Origin: Clostridiales bacterium
Lineage (GTDB): Bacteria; Bacillota; Clostridia; Saccharofermentanales; Saccharofermentanaceae
NCBI GenBank assembly: GCA_017940895.1
Contig: JAGAXM010000023.1
Span: 1-55,939, forward strand
Reading direction: 5' to 3'
Length of the DNA: 55,939 nt
The notes under the pieces are model-generated. The model saw only the letters and a list, made by a program, of their open reading frames with translations, did no database searches and was not told the DNA's origin. This document shows positions 49,999 through 55,939 of the stretch, piece by piece. Both the position numbers and the translations under genes were made by a program. How positions within the stretch are numbered: position 1 is the stretch's first letter; each line of letters opens with the position of its first letter.

Positions 49999-52137
49999 TT
50001 ATCCGTTAGGAATGTCATCTCCGAAGAAGTAGTCTGTCGAGTAGTCGTAAGTGCCGTCGTGCTCGGGGTCGAATAGGTCCTGAAGCTCATTTCGGGAGTT
50101 GTCATGAGGCAGGTTGCCGTTGATGTCTGCCTCGTATGTTTCACCGTCTGAATTGGTGACGCTCATGGTGCAGTCGAGGTATCCGTTGTTGCCGTAGTCG
50201 GGTTCGAACGGGAAGAGGTCCTCTCCGGAATCGAAGTTGTTCGGCAGTTCTCCTGAGACATGGCAGTCGTAGTAGTCTGTCGTGCTCGTGCTGCCTGCCA
50301 TGAGAGATGAATACGATCCGCTGATGTATGCGTCTTCTATATTAAGACCGATTACGGTAGCGAAGTAGATGTCTCCGAAGAATCCGTTAGTGCTCTGGAC
50401 GTTCTCGATATGAAGTCCGCTTATTGTGTGTCCGTTGCCTGCGAAGATTCCGTTAAAGGCTCTGTCTTCATCGCCGTAAGCATTACGTCCCAGAGGCGCC
50501 CAGTTGTATCCCGTAAGATCTATATCGGCAATAAGATCGACCCAGATGCATTCGGGGGCTTCCTCGTTGCGCGGGTAGGTGTTTACAAAGTAGGTAAGAG
50601 ACGCGAGGTCTTCAACACTGTCTACAACGAATATGCCATTATAACTTTGTTCAATATATTCCATATCAACAAGACCGATGATGTCGCCTGCGAGCCCCGT
50701 GGCTGCCCATTCGGATTCGGAAGGGTCGATGTCGAAGTAATTGTCGCGTGTCATCTCTTCCGGTTGATCGACGTGACCTAAGAAATAAACTCCGGATTCT
50801 TCTATGGCAGCCGTGGCATATCCGTTCGCAAAAGTTGTCTCAAGCTCTTCAGGTTCCCATGAATAAAGATCGACTCTGTAGACCGAGACGTAGTTCTCAT
50901 CACCTTCAAATTCGAAGGCTATAACCGCATTATGGCGGTCGGTTCTTAAATCGATGATATAGCAGAGAGAAGACAAATCTGCATACCAGTTGTTATAGGC
51001 GTCATTAAGATTGGCTTCGGGATACTCGAAGTAAGAAATGATATCTCCCGTCCACTCGTTATCGTACATATCTACTGAGATATATCCGTAGGGAAGAGTA
51101 AGAACGTGTTCCGTATACTGTCCCGCGTTATTGCTTTGTATCTGCTGCCTTGCGAGCATCTGGTAAGCAAGCGGTGTTCTCATGTCGATGAGGAATGTGG
51201 TCTCGGCGGTAGATGAGTATGAATACTGCTCGAAAACTTCGTTGTTGATATAAACTCCCGACAGATTAGACAACGCCAGACTAGGCAACGCAATGAACTC
51301 TCCGTAATCGGTATCCATCTGCGGCTGATACTCGCTCGTTTCAAGTACGGGAAAGGCACCGTCTGCGGGCTTCCCTGAATATTCAAGAATCTCGATCTCG
51401 TCGGTCGAAGCATCCCACAAAAGCCAGCTTCCGGGCATGCCTATGCGGGCAGAAGTTCCGTATCCGATCTGACCGTCCATGGCGAGAATTATGTCTTCGC
51501 CGACAGTGCGGATGATCATCTCACTTTCGCCGTCCTGATAAACGATGATGGAACTTCCCGTGAATTCGATCTGTACCGGTTCGCTGTTGCCGTAGATCGT
51601 GCCGACGGTTAATTCGGTCAGATCATCATTAAATGAAAGCGTTCCGCCCATGACTGCAAGCGCAAGAGTCGTGCCTGAAAGCCTGTCTTCGAGGTTAGAA
51701 GCATATTCTTCACCTTCATCCGAATCGAGATTGTATGCGGATGTATTGAATATGTGGAGAATGCCGTCTTCCGTATATGATGCGTCTATCGTGAATGAAC
51801 TGCATATCGGCAGCCCGTACGTGCGGTCGTTAAGATATGCTCCGTCGCTTTGGGCGCGGATCATAAGTTCGATGCTGTCTTCGCTGATGCTCTTGATATC
51901 ATAGACCTCACCGTAAGCGTCTGTGAAAAGATCATTGTCAGGATCGATCCTGCAGACGAAGCCCGTATCGTCTATCCATGTACCTTCGAGGTTTTCTCTC
52001 GTCAGAGGAATCGTCTGAACTTCGGCTTCTGTCTCTTCAACTGCTTCTTCATCGTTCCTTCTTGCAGCCTTATCACTGCAGGAACATAGAAGCACAGATA
52101 CTGCCAGAATAATGCTTATTAATTTAACTCTCTTCAT
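49999..52137 (-). CDS. Large lipoprotein with GLUG-type repeat
   Basis: 712 residues. Lipobox LLCSC (Cys20), acidic linker, then a lipocalin-like strand set (LEGTWIDDTGFVCRIDPDND, GTTLALAVMGGTLSFNDDL) and a C-terminal section from about 530 with DLIADIDLTGYNWAPLGRNA, FNGIFAGNGHTISGLHIENV and TNGFFGDIYFATVIGLNIED, the pattern of GLUG/right-handed beta-helix repeats of surface adhesins. Expressed first in the block of 52137-43428, so it may supply the outside signal for the FecR/CHASE2 proteins (inference). Confidence 0.7.
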   Translation of the reverse strand: MKRVKLISIILAVSVLLCSCSDKAARRNDEEAVEETEAEVQTIPLTRENLEGTWIDDTGFVCRIDPDNDLFTDAYGEVYDIKSISEDSIELMIRAQSDGAYLNDRTYGLPICSSFTIDASYTEDGILHIFNTSAYNLDSDEGEEYASNLEDRLSGTTLALAVMGGTLSFNDDLTELTVGTIYGNSEPVQIEFTGSSIIVYQDGESEMIIRTVGEDIILAMDGQIGYGTSARIGMPGSWLLWDASTDEIEILEYSGKPADGAFPVLETSEYQPQMDTDYGEFIALPSLALSNLSGVYINNEVFEQYSYSSTAETTFLIDMRTPLAYQMLARQQIQSNNAGQYTEHVLTLPYGYISVDMYDNEWTGDIISYFEYPEANLNDAYNNWYADLSSLCYIIDLRTDRHNAVIAFEFEGDENYVSVYRVDLYSWEPEELETTFANGYATAAIEESGVYFLGHVDQPEEMTRDNYFDIDPSESEWAATGLAGDIIGLVDMEYIEQSYNGIFVVDSVEDLASLTYFVNTYPRNEEAPECIWVDLIADIDLTGYNWAPLGRNAYGDEDRAFNGIFAGNGHTISGLHIENVQSTNGFFGDIYFATVIGLNIEDAYISGSYSSLMAGSTSTTDYYDCHVSGELPNNFDSGEDLFPFEPDYGNNGYLDCTMSVTNSDGETYEADINGNLPHDNSRNELQDLFDPEHDGTYDYSTDYFFGDDIPNG

Positions 52138-52163
52138 ACCTTATCCCTCATGAGTATATGTTA

Positions 52164-52180
52164 AAATGATTTTATCATTT
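52164..52180. promoter_or_regulatory. Palindrome in the divergent promoter of the sigma-WYL gene
   Basis: AAATGAT, TTT, ATCATTT: a perfect 7-base inverted repeat with a 3-base centre, in the 59-base gap between divergent genes and touching the ribosome binding site GAGGGG (52181-52186). A candidate operator for the regulator that starts at 52197. Confidence 0.5.
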
Positions 52181-52196
52181 GAGGGGTGTATTGCCT

Positions 52197-53594
52197 ATGA
52201 GTAAGAAAGAATACCTGGACGAATCCGAAGTAGATAAGCTTATAAAGGAAGCCTGTAAAGGTGACGATATTGCTTTCGCGCAGCTTATAGAGAACTTCAG
52301 CGATTATATCTACCATCTTTGTAACAAGCATATCGAATCCTCCGGCGTGCCGGCTTCTTTCGCGGCGGGCATCATGGATGATCTTTATGTTGCCGGCATG
52401 ATGGCGGTAAGAGACGCGATCGGTAATTACAATCCCGGCGACGTTAAGTTCATGACTTTTGCCTCGTATTACATCAATCCCGCGATATCGAGAGAGCTTA
52501 AGTTTCAGAAGAATATCGCAGGTGTTAAGAAAGACGGCAAAGAGGAACCGATGCTCCTTGAAGTCCCGGATATCGGTGTTCCGGACAAGAGAGGGTACAA
52601 TGCCAGAAGAGGCGTGCTGCAGCTTGTGGATGCACTGAAGAAACTGACTGATGAGCAGCATCCCGTTAACAAGGAAGACATGAAGAGGATACTTCGGGCT
52701 TACCGTATAGTTAAGTACAGCAACAGTACGAAGATCGAGTCCCGCAATACGTTCTCTGATATGGTCGATGACGCAATGTCCGAGGACTCCTCATGTATCG
52801 TAAAGGGAGACGACGGGTATTATTACGATCATCTTTTTGCCGATGAGGATCTGGATCAGCTGTTATCGATAATCTATCTTACGGATCTTATAGATGCGGA
52901 CAGGAAGAATGATCTTGTATCTAAGCTGATCAGTACAGCCAGCGATTTCTACAAATCCCCTTTCTGGGATGGCGAGAAGATAAGGTTTAATGCGGATACG
53001 GTTCACGGCATATCACGCGATGTTGCAGGGAATATCAATAAGATCCAGGATGCAATCAATGTCATGGGAAGGATCCGCTTCAGGTTCAACCGTTACAATT
53101 CCAAGCATAAGCTTGAGCCGACATCGGGTTATATTCATGAATTAAGCCCCGTGCATCTTGTCGAGTATCACGATAACTATTACTGCCTCGGACTTAAGGA
53201 AAACGATAAGCGCGTCTGGCACTACAGGGTGGATCTGATGAGCGACATCGAGATCGTATGCGAAGAGCAGCGTCCCGTACACGCGAGCAACATCCTCTGG
53301 AACCCTCGAAAATACTTATCAGAGCACATGAATATGGCTTATGATGAGCCGCGTGCGATCCAGATGAAGATAAAGAATACGGATTACACATTCATTCACG
53401 ACTGGTTCGGCGACAATTTCAAGAAGTCGATCGAGAGATGCGAAGAAGGATATGACATCATCATCGTAAAGACATCTCCTTCGATGATAGTCCATTGGGC
53501 ACTGCAGTACGGTCCCATGGTTGAGATCCTCGACAGCGAGGTTCGTAAGTCCATTTGCGAAGAAATGAAGAAACTGGAGAAGCTGTATGGATGA
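52197..53594 (+). CDS. Sigma-70 region 2-like domain fused to a WYL regulator
   Basis: 465 residues from ATG 52197 (GAGGGG upstream). Residues about 20-105 look like sigma-70 region 2: DDIAFAQLIENFSDYIYHLC, DLYVAGMMAVRDAIGNYNPG, VKFMTFASYYINPAISRELK. Region 4 is absent. A winged-helix part follows at about 138-175 (LVDALKKLTDEQHPVNKEDM, the usual start of WYL regulators), then a WYL domain at about 290-355 (SPVHLVEYHDNYYCLGLKEN, VWHYRVDLM) and a WCX-like tail (KIKNTDYTFIHDWFGDNFKK). WYL domains bind ligands or nucleic acid and often control defence or repair genes. It heads a run of small genes. Confidence 0.75.
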   Translation: MSKKEYLDESEVDKLIKEACKGDDIAFAQLIENFSDYIYHLCNKHIESSGVPASFAAGIMDDLYVAGMMAVRDAIGNYNPGDVKFMTFASYYINPAISRELKFQKNIAGVKKDGKEEPMLLEVPDIGVPDKRGYNARRGVLQLVDALKKLTDEQHPVNKEDMKRILRAYRIVKYSNSTKIESRNTFSDMVDDAMSEDSSCIVKGDDGYYYDHLFADEDLDQLLSIIYLTDLIDADRKNDLVSKLISTASDFYKSPFWDGEKIRFNADTVHGISRDVAGNINKIQDAINVMGRIRFRFNRYNSKHKLEPTSGYIHELSPVHLVEYHDNYYCLGLKENDKRVWHYRVDLMSDIEIVCEEQRPVHASNILWNPRKYLSEHMNMAYDEPRAIQMKIKNTDYTFIHDWFGDNFKKSIERCEEGYDIIIVKTSPSMIVHWALQYGPMVEILDSEVRKSICEEMKKLEKLYG

Positions 53595-53891
53595 ACTGAT
53601 CCGTAAATATGAAGTGTTTAAGGGCAACTGCGTCTTTGAGGAAGACGCTTCATATGATGCATTTGCAGGTCTTTATCTTCCTATTACCGTTTGTTTGGTG
53701 AAGATGTTTATAAATATTGCTATAACGTGTATTTCTTCGGTACAGAATCTGATGAGACGAAGTCGATAATCGATTATGTTCTTAATAATGAAGGTGAAAT
53801 TGAGGGAGAAGAATACACGGATCTTGCCCGCAGATATTGGGATCTGAGGGCGAAGATACTTAAAGAGAATTACGGTATTAATAAACTCTGA
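53587..53891 (+). pseudogene. Small hypothetical gene with a frameshift
   Basis: ATG 53587 overlaps the previous stop by 8 bases and gives MDELIRKYEVFKGNCVFEED, then DAFAGLY. From about 53670-53688 the protein-like sequence continues in the frame one base back: YYRLFGEDVYKYCYNVYFFG, then DLARRYWDLRAKILKENYG, to TGA 53889-53891. The joined product would be about 101 residues, acidic and aromatic-rich. No slippery heptamer is seen at the switch, so an indel mutation or sequencing error is likelier than programmed frameshifting. I do not recognise the family. Confidence 0.5.
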
Positions 53892-53919
53892 TACCCCTTG
53901 TCAGAAAATTGAACATCCG

Positions 53920-53960
53920 TGCCTCCATAAAGTAAGTGAAAAACATTTACGAAGGAGGCA
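53920..53960 (+). promoter_or_regulatory. Hairpin that hides the ribosome binding site of the 53967 gene
   Basis: TGCCTCC (53920-53926) pairs with GGAGGCA (53954-53960), and inside it GTAAGTG (53932-53938) pairs with CATTTAC (53944-53950) with one G-U pair and an AAAAA loop. The GGAGG in the outer stem is the ribosome binding site for ATG 53967. It looks like a translation switch. Confidence 0.65.
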
Positions 53961-53966
53961 TTTAAT

Positions 53967-54593
53967 ATGTGTCAGTTAATCGAAGGCAGAACTTACAGGC
54001 TTGAGAAGGTTATTGAGATTGAAGGATTTACGGGTTTTATCGTAGGTGAAGAAGATTTATCCGAAGATAAAGAACCTGTGATGATCGATCTGGGGATGAA
54101 GAGAATCCTGGAAGTATTCCGTGAAAATGTCTATCTTGTTCTTGCAGGCAAGGATGAGGTCAGAATCCGGAAACTCGAATGCAGAGATATCAAGTTAAGT
54201 GAGTTTCTTAAGAGCGAAGGTATCAGGTATAAGTTCAAGGCTGATTACAGGAAGTTTAAAAGCGCATGGGAGAAAGCGTTGGATGTAAGCAACGGCTTGT
54301 TCGGAACGAACGGATATGCGGTCTGTATGAGCTTTTGGTGTGACTGGATGTTCCATAACTTTGAATTGAAGCTTGTTAATCCGGGGTGGCTTACGATAGA
54401 AGGATACGATATCGAAGCTGTCATGGGATGGAACTTAGGAAATGATGTTTTATCTGAAGCACACGGACTGATAACAGATATCCTTAATGCACCGCAGAGA
54501 TTCACTGGTAAAGAATATGCAGACAGATTAAAGGAATCGGGACTTACGGAAACGATCCCTTACTTAAGAATGATCGAGCGTGAGGAGGCATGA
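53967..54593 (+). CDS. Hypothetical protein downstream of the sigma-WYL gene
   Basis: 208 residues, soluble, acidic. Starts MCQLIEGRTYRLEKVIEIEG, has a beta-rich first half with VYLVLAGKDEVRIRKLECRD and an alpha-rich second half with WEKALDVSNGLFGTNGYAVC, then CDWMFHNFELKLVNPGWLTI. No family recognised. Its ribosome site is inside a hairpin, and its last 14 bases overlap the next gene. Likely part of the sigma-WYL unit. Confidence 0.6.
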   Translation: MCQLIEGRTYRLEKVIEIEGFTGFIVGEEDLSEDKEPVMIDLGMKRILEVFRENVYLVLAGKDEVRIRKLECRDIKLSEFLKSEGIRYKFKADYRKFKSAWEKALDVSNGLFGTNGYAVCMSFWCDWMFHNFELKLVNPGWLTIEGYDIEAVMGWNLGNDVLSEAHGLITDILNAPQRFTGKEYADRLKESGLTETIPYLRMIEREEA

Positions 54594-55176
54594 ATATGAG
54601 AACGGACAATATGATGAGTGGCGTGTAGAGAATGATCTTGACTGCCTGTATTATGACGGCAACCTTAAGGCGGATACTCTTATGAGTGCATGGACGCCGA
54701 TAAAGTGGGTCGCAGACTGCATTAACAGGAACAGCGGTAAACGCTTTTGGAAGCCTAATGAGCGCAACGGTTACGACTTAAGCGACCTCGAACTGCTGGT
54801 CGCAGACAGAGAGAAGTACCTGCCTTCTGACAACGAGATGGTGATGCTCCTTGATACGTTCCTCGAGCTTGCCGAGCTGCCGTGTAACTACATTTTGCTG
54901 CCGGACAGAGAAATGAACAATAAAAGATATACCTTCAGTGAGGAGCCTCGGATTCAGTTCTTTGACGAGGTGCCGGCTACCCTGTATAACCTGTGGGAGA
55001 AGGACGGGTTCAGGAGCGGAGTAATCGGGCAGGAGCAGGTTATCCCTCTCATCCCCGGTCTTCATCCCTCGCAGGGCAAGTGGCTTTATGATAAGAAGGA
55101 GATCAAAGCAGCGCTCTATTACATGGTACGTCTTCTGTCCCAACGTAAGCAGCGGCTTGAGGCAGTAGTCAAATGA
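54580..55176 (+). CDS. Hypothetical protein (DUF6994-like), start uncertain
   Basis: 198 residues if it starts at GTG 54580. Contains EWRVENDLDCLYYDGNLKAD, LMSAWTPIKWVADCINRNSG, LAELPCNYILLPDREMNNKR and LIPGLHPSQGKWLYDKKEIK. From memory these lines belong to a small uncharacterised family (DUF6994). The start is odd: the ribosome site GAGGAGG (54582-54588) is spaced for ATG 54596, which is in another frame and stops after nine codons, whereas the coding frame has only GTG 54580, which overlaps the ribosome site. An early frameshift or a weak coupled start are both possible. Confidence 0.55.
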   Translation: MRRHEYENGQYDEWRVENDLDCLYYDGNLKADTLMSAWTPIKWVADCINRNSGKRFWKPNERNGYDLSDLELLVADREKYLPSDNEMVMLLDTFLELAELPCNYILLPDREMNNKRYTFSEEPRIQFFDEVPATLYNLWEKDGFRSGVIGQEQVIPLIPGLHPSQGKWLYDKKEIKAALYYMVRLLSQRKQRLEAVVK

Positions 55177-55189
55177 TATGAGTATGACC

Positions 55190-55195
55190 TATAAT
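55190..55195 (+). promoter_or_regulatory. -10 element for the 55228 gene
   Basis: TATAAT at 55190-55195, 32 bases before ATG 55228, so this gene may be transcribed on its own. No clear -35. Confidence 0.45.
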
Positions 55196-55227
55196 GTAGA
55201 CAGTCATCACTTAAGGAGCAGGGGATA

Positions 55228-55767
55228 ATGGCGTTTACATTCGGTGAGATCAAGAACTATCTGGCCCGTGATATGAGACTGTCCGTAAGGATGCTCAAGG
55301 GCGGTGACAAGGACTATCTTATGGTATCCGATATCCCAGACGGCAAGTATGATGACCTTATCGTGTATAACCTCGCAGAGATCAAGTTTATTGAGTACCC
55401 GGAGTTCGGTGAATATGTTCCCGCATCTTCTCCGAAGCTTTCATGGATGAGCAACAAACCCGGTATCGGATTCGAGATCACACTGTGCGAGCAGATCCCC
55501 GATTATGATGACAGAGACCATACCAGAACGAACGGCGAACAGATAGTCTTCAGGGACTTAAGAAATCTGCTTCCGATGTACGGACATTGTTCTGTAGGCA
55601 TTATAGGTGAGGGAAAGGAAGCATTCAGATCGTCCAGGGATATCCCCGAATCTTATAACGGCAAGTATCTGTTCGGACTCGGCATGGAGCCTGATAAGAC
55701 GGATATTACGGCGGGAACTTATGAGTACCGGTATGTAGTGCTTCTTGCGAACAGACCGAGAACATAA
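55228..55767 (+). CDS. Hypothetical protein
   Basis: 179 residues, soluble. Ribosome sites AAGGAG (55213-55218) and AGGGG (55220-55224). The protein starts MAFTFGEIKNYLARDMRLSV and has a strand-rich core (DLIVYNLAEIKFIEYPEFGE) and an ending RYVVLLANRPR. No family recognised. Its own -10 and the same strand leave open whether it belongs to the sigma-WYL unit. Confidence 0.6.
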   Translation: MAFTFGEIKNYLARDMRLSVRMLKGGDKDYLMVSDIPDGKYDDLIVYNLAEIKFIEYPEFGEYVPASSPKLSWMSNKPGIGFEITLCEQIPDYDDRDHTRTNGEQIVFRDLRNLLPMYGHCSVGIIGEGKEAFRSSRDIPESYNGKYLFGLGMEPDKTDITAGTYEYRYVVLLANRPRT

Positions 55768-55801
55768 TCATTAACAGAAACAATAGAAAAACATGTGAAG
55801 G

Positions 55802-55850
55802 GGTTGTCTCAAAAGTGACGTAAGTTCACCGAGAGGCAACCTCTTTAAAT
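55802..55850 (+). terminator. Probable terminator, or edge of an IS-like element
   Basis: GGTTGTCTC (55802-55810) pairs with GAGGCAACC (55833-55841) with one G-U pair, followed by TCTTTAAAT. It can end the 55228 gene. The sequence GGGGTTGTCTCAAAAGTGAC also resembles the terminal repeats of IS1182-type elements; the window ends before a transposase could be seen. Confidence 0.45.
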
Positions 55851-55939
55851 GTTCAAAACTATCGTGTTTTAGGCGCTAAACAAGTTCAAAAGTGCAGCAA
55901 ATACCCTCAAAATGTTCATAACCGCATATTAAAGCAGGC

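Noticed and set aside
53592..53900. Programmed -1 frameshifting in the 53587 gene
   Set aside because: No slippery heptamer or following stem-loop was found at the switch point.

Overview
The window looks like a chromosomal segment of a Gram-positive, low-to-mid GC clostridial bacterium (Firmicutes/Bacillota, Clostridia; a gut or rumen member of the Oscillospiraceae/Lachnospiraceae type is my best guess). The grounds are AGGAGG-type ribosome binding sites, many TATAAT and extended TGnTATAAT promoters, at least seven lipoprotein signal peptides with Gram-positive lipoboxes, SpoIIE/RsbW/STAS partner-switching proteins, MgtE, CPBP proteases and no outer-membrane genes. No tRNA, rRNA, CRISPR array or complete insertion sequence was seen. 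The taxonomy is inferred from gene style only.

Region by region. 1-7.6 kb is an accessory strip of small enzymes (two alpha/beta hydrolases, a secreted HExxH metalloprotease-like protein, a nucleotidyltransferase, a methyltransferase, two GNAT acetyltransferases, an NAD-dependent epimerase) with decayed genes between them: an ORF6N gene killed by one nonsense codon and a 5'-truncated GNAT. 7.6-12.6 kb holds small lipoproteins and membrane proteins. 12.5-13.5 kb is a PD-(D/E)XK-nuclease-like gene bracketed by near-identical 39-bp repeats, with 10-bp iterons upstream. 13.6-15.9 kb is a SulP transporter and a DUF3592-like protein. 16.1-23.3 kb is a striking set: STAS antagonist, MATE transporter fused to an ATPase-like domain, ATP-grasp ligase fused to a methyltransferase-like domain, RsbW-like kinase, acyltransferase and SpoIIE-type phosphatase. 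It reads as a partner-switching circuit around a small-molecule ligase and its exporter.

23.3-32.7 kb holds a LysR regulator with metY, mgtE behind a short acidic leader ORF, a 5'-nucleotidase lipoprotein coupled to an exported prephenate dehydratase-like lipoprotein, a P1 peptidase, a cyclase-family hydrolase and an AraC regulator. 32.8-35.4 kb is a three-gene ABC-2 exporter divergent from that regulator. 35.5-43.4 kb is mixed: membrane proteins, a phosphoesterase, a DNA-alkylation-repair-like protein, Nudix and HAD hydrolases, a CPBP protease, and an exonuclease with a topoisomerase-type zinc finger coupled to a possibly AlkZ-related protein.

43.4-52.1 kb is a minus-strand signalling block: a GLUG-type lipoprotein, two tandem FecR-domain surface proteins with long Pro/Thr linkers, a CHASE2-adenylate cyclase and an MBL-GAF-GGDEF protein. 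It would couple envelope sensing to cAMP and c-di-GMP. 52.2-55.8 kb starts with a protein that joins a sigma-70 region 2-like domain to a WYL regulator, followed by four small uncharacterised genes, one frameshifted and one whose ribosome binding site lies inside a strong hairpin. This last block, the 16-23 kb partner-switching cluster and the repeat-flanked nuclease are the best candidates for undescribed biology. All function calls are from reading the sequence; no database search was run.
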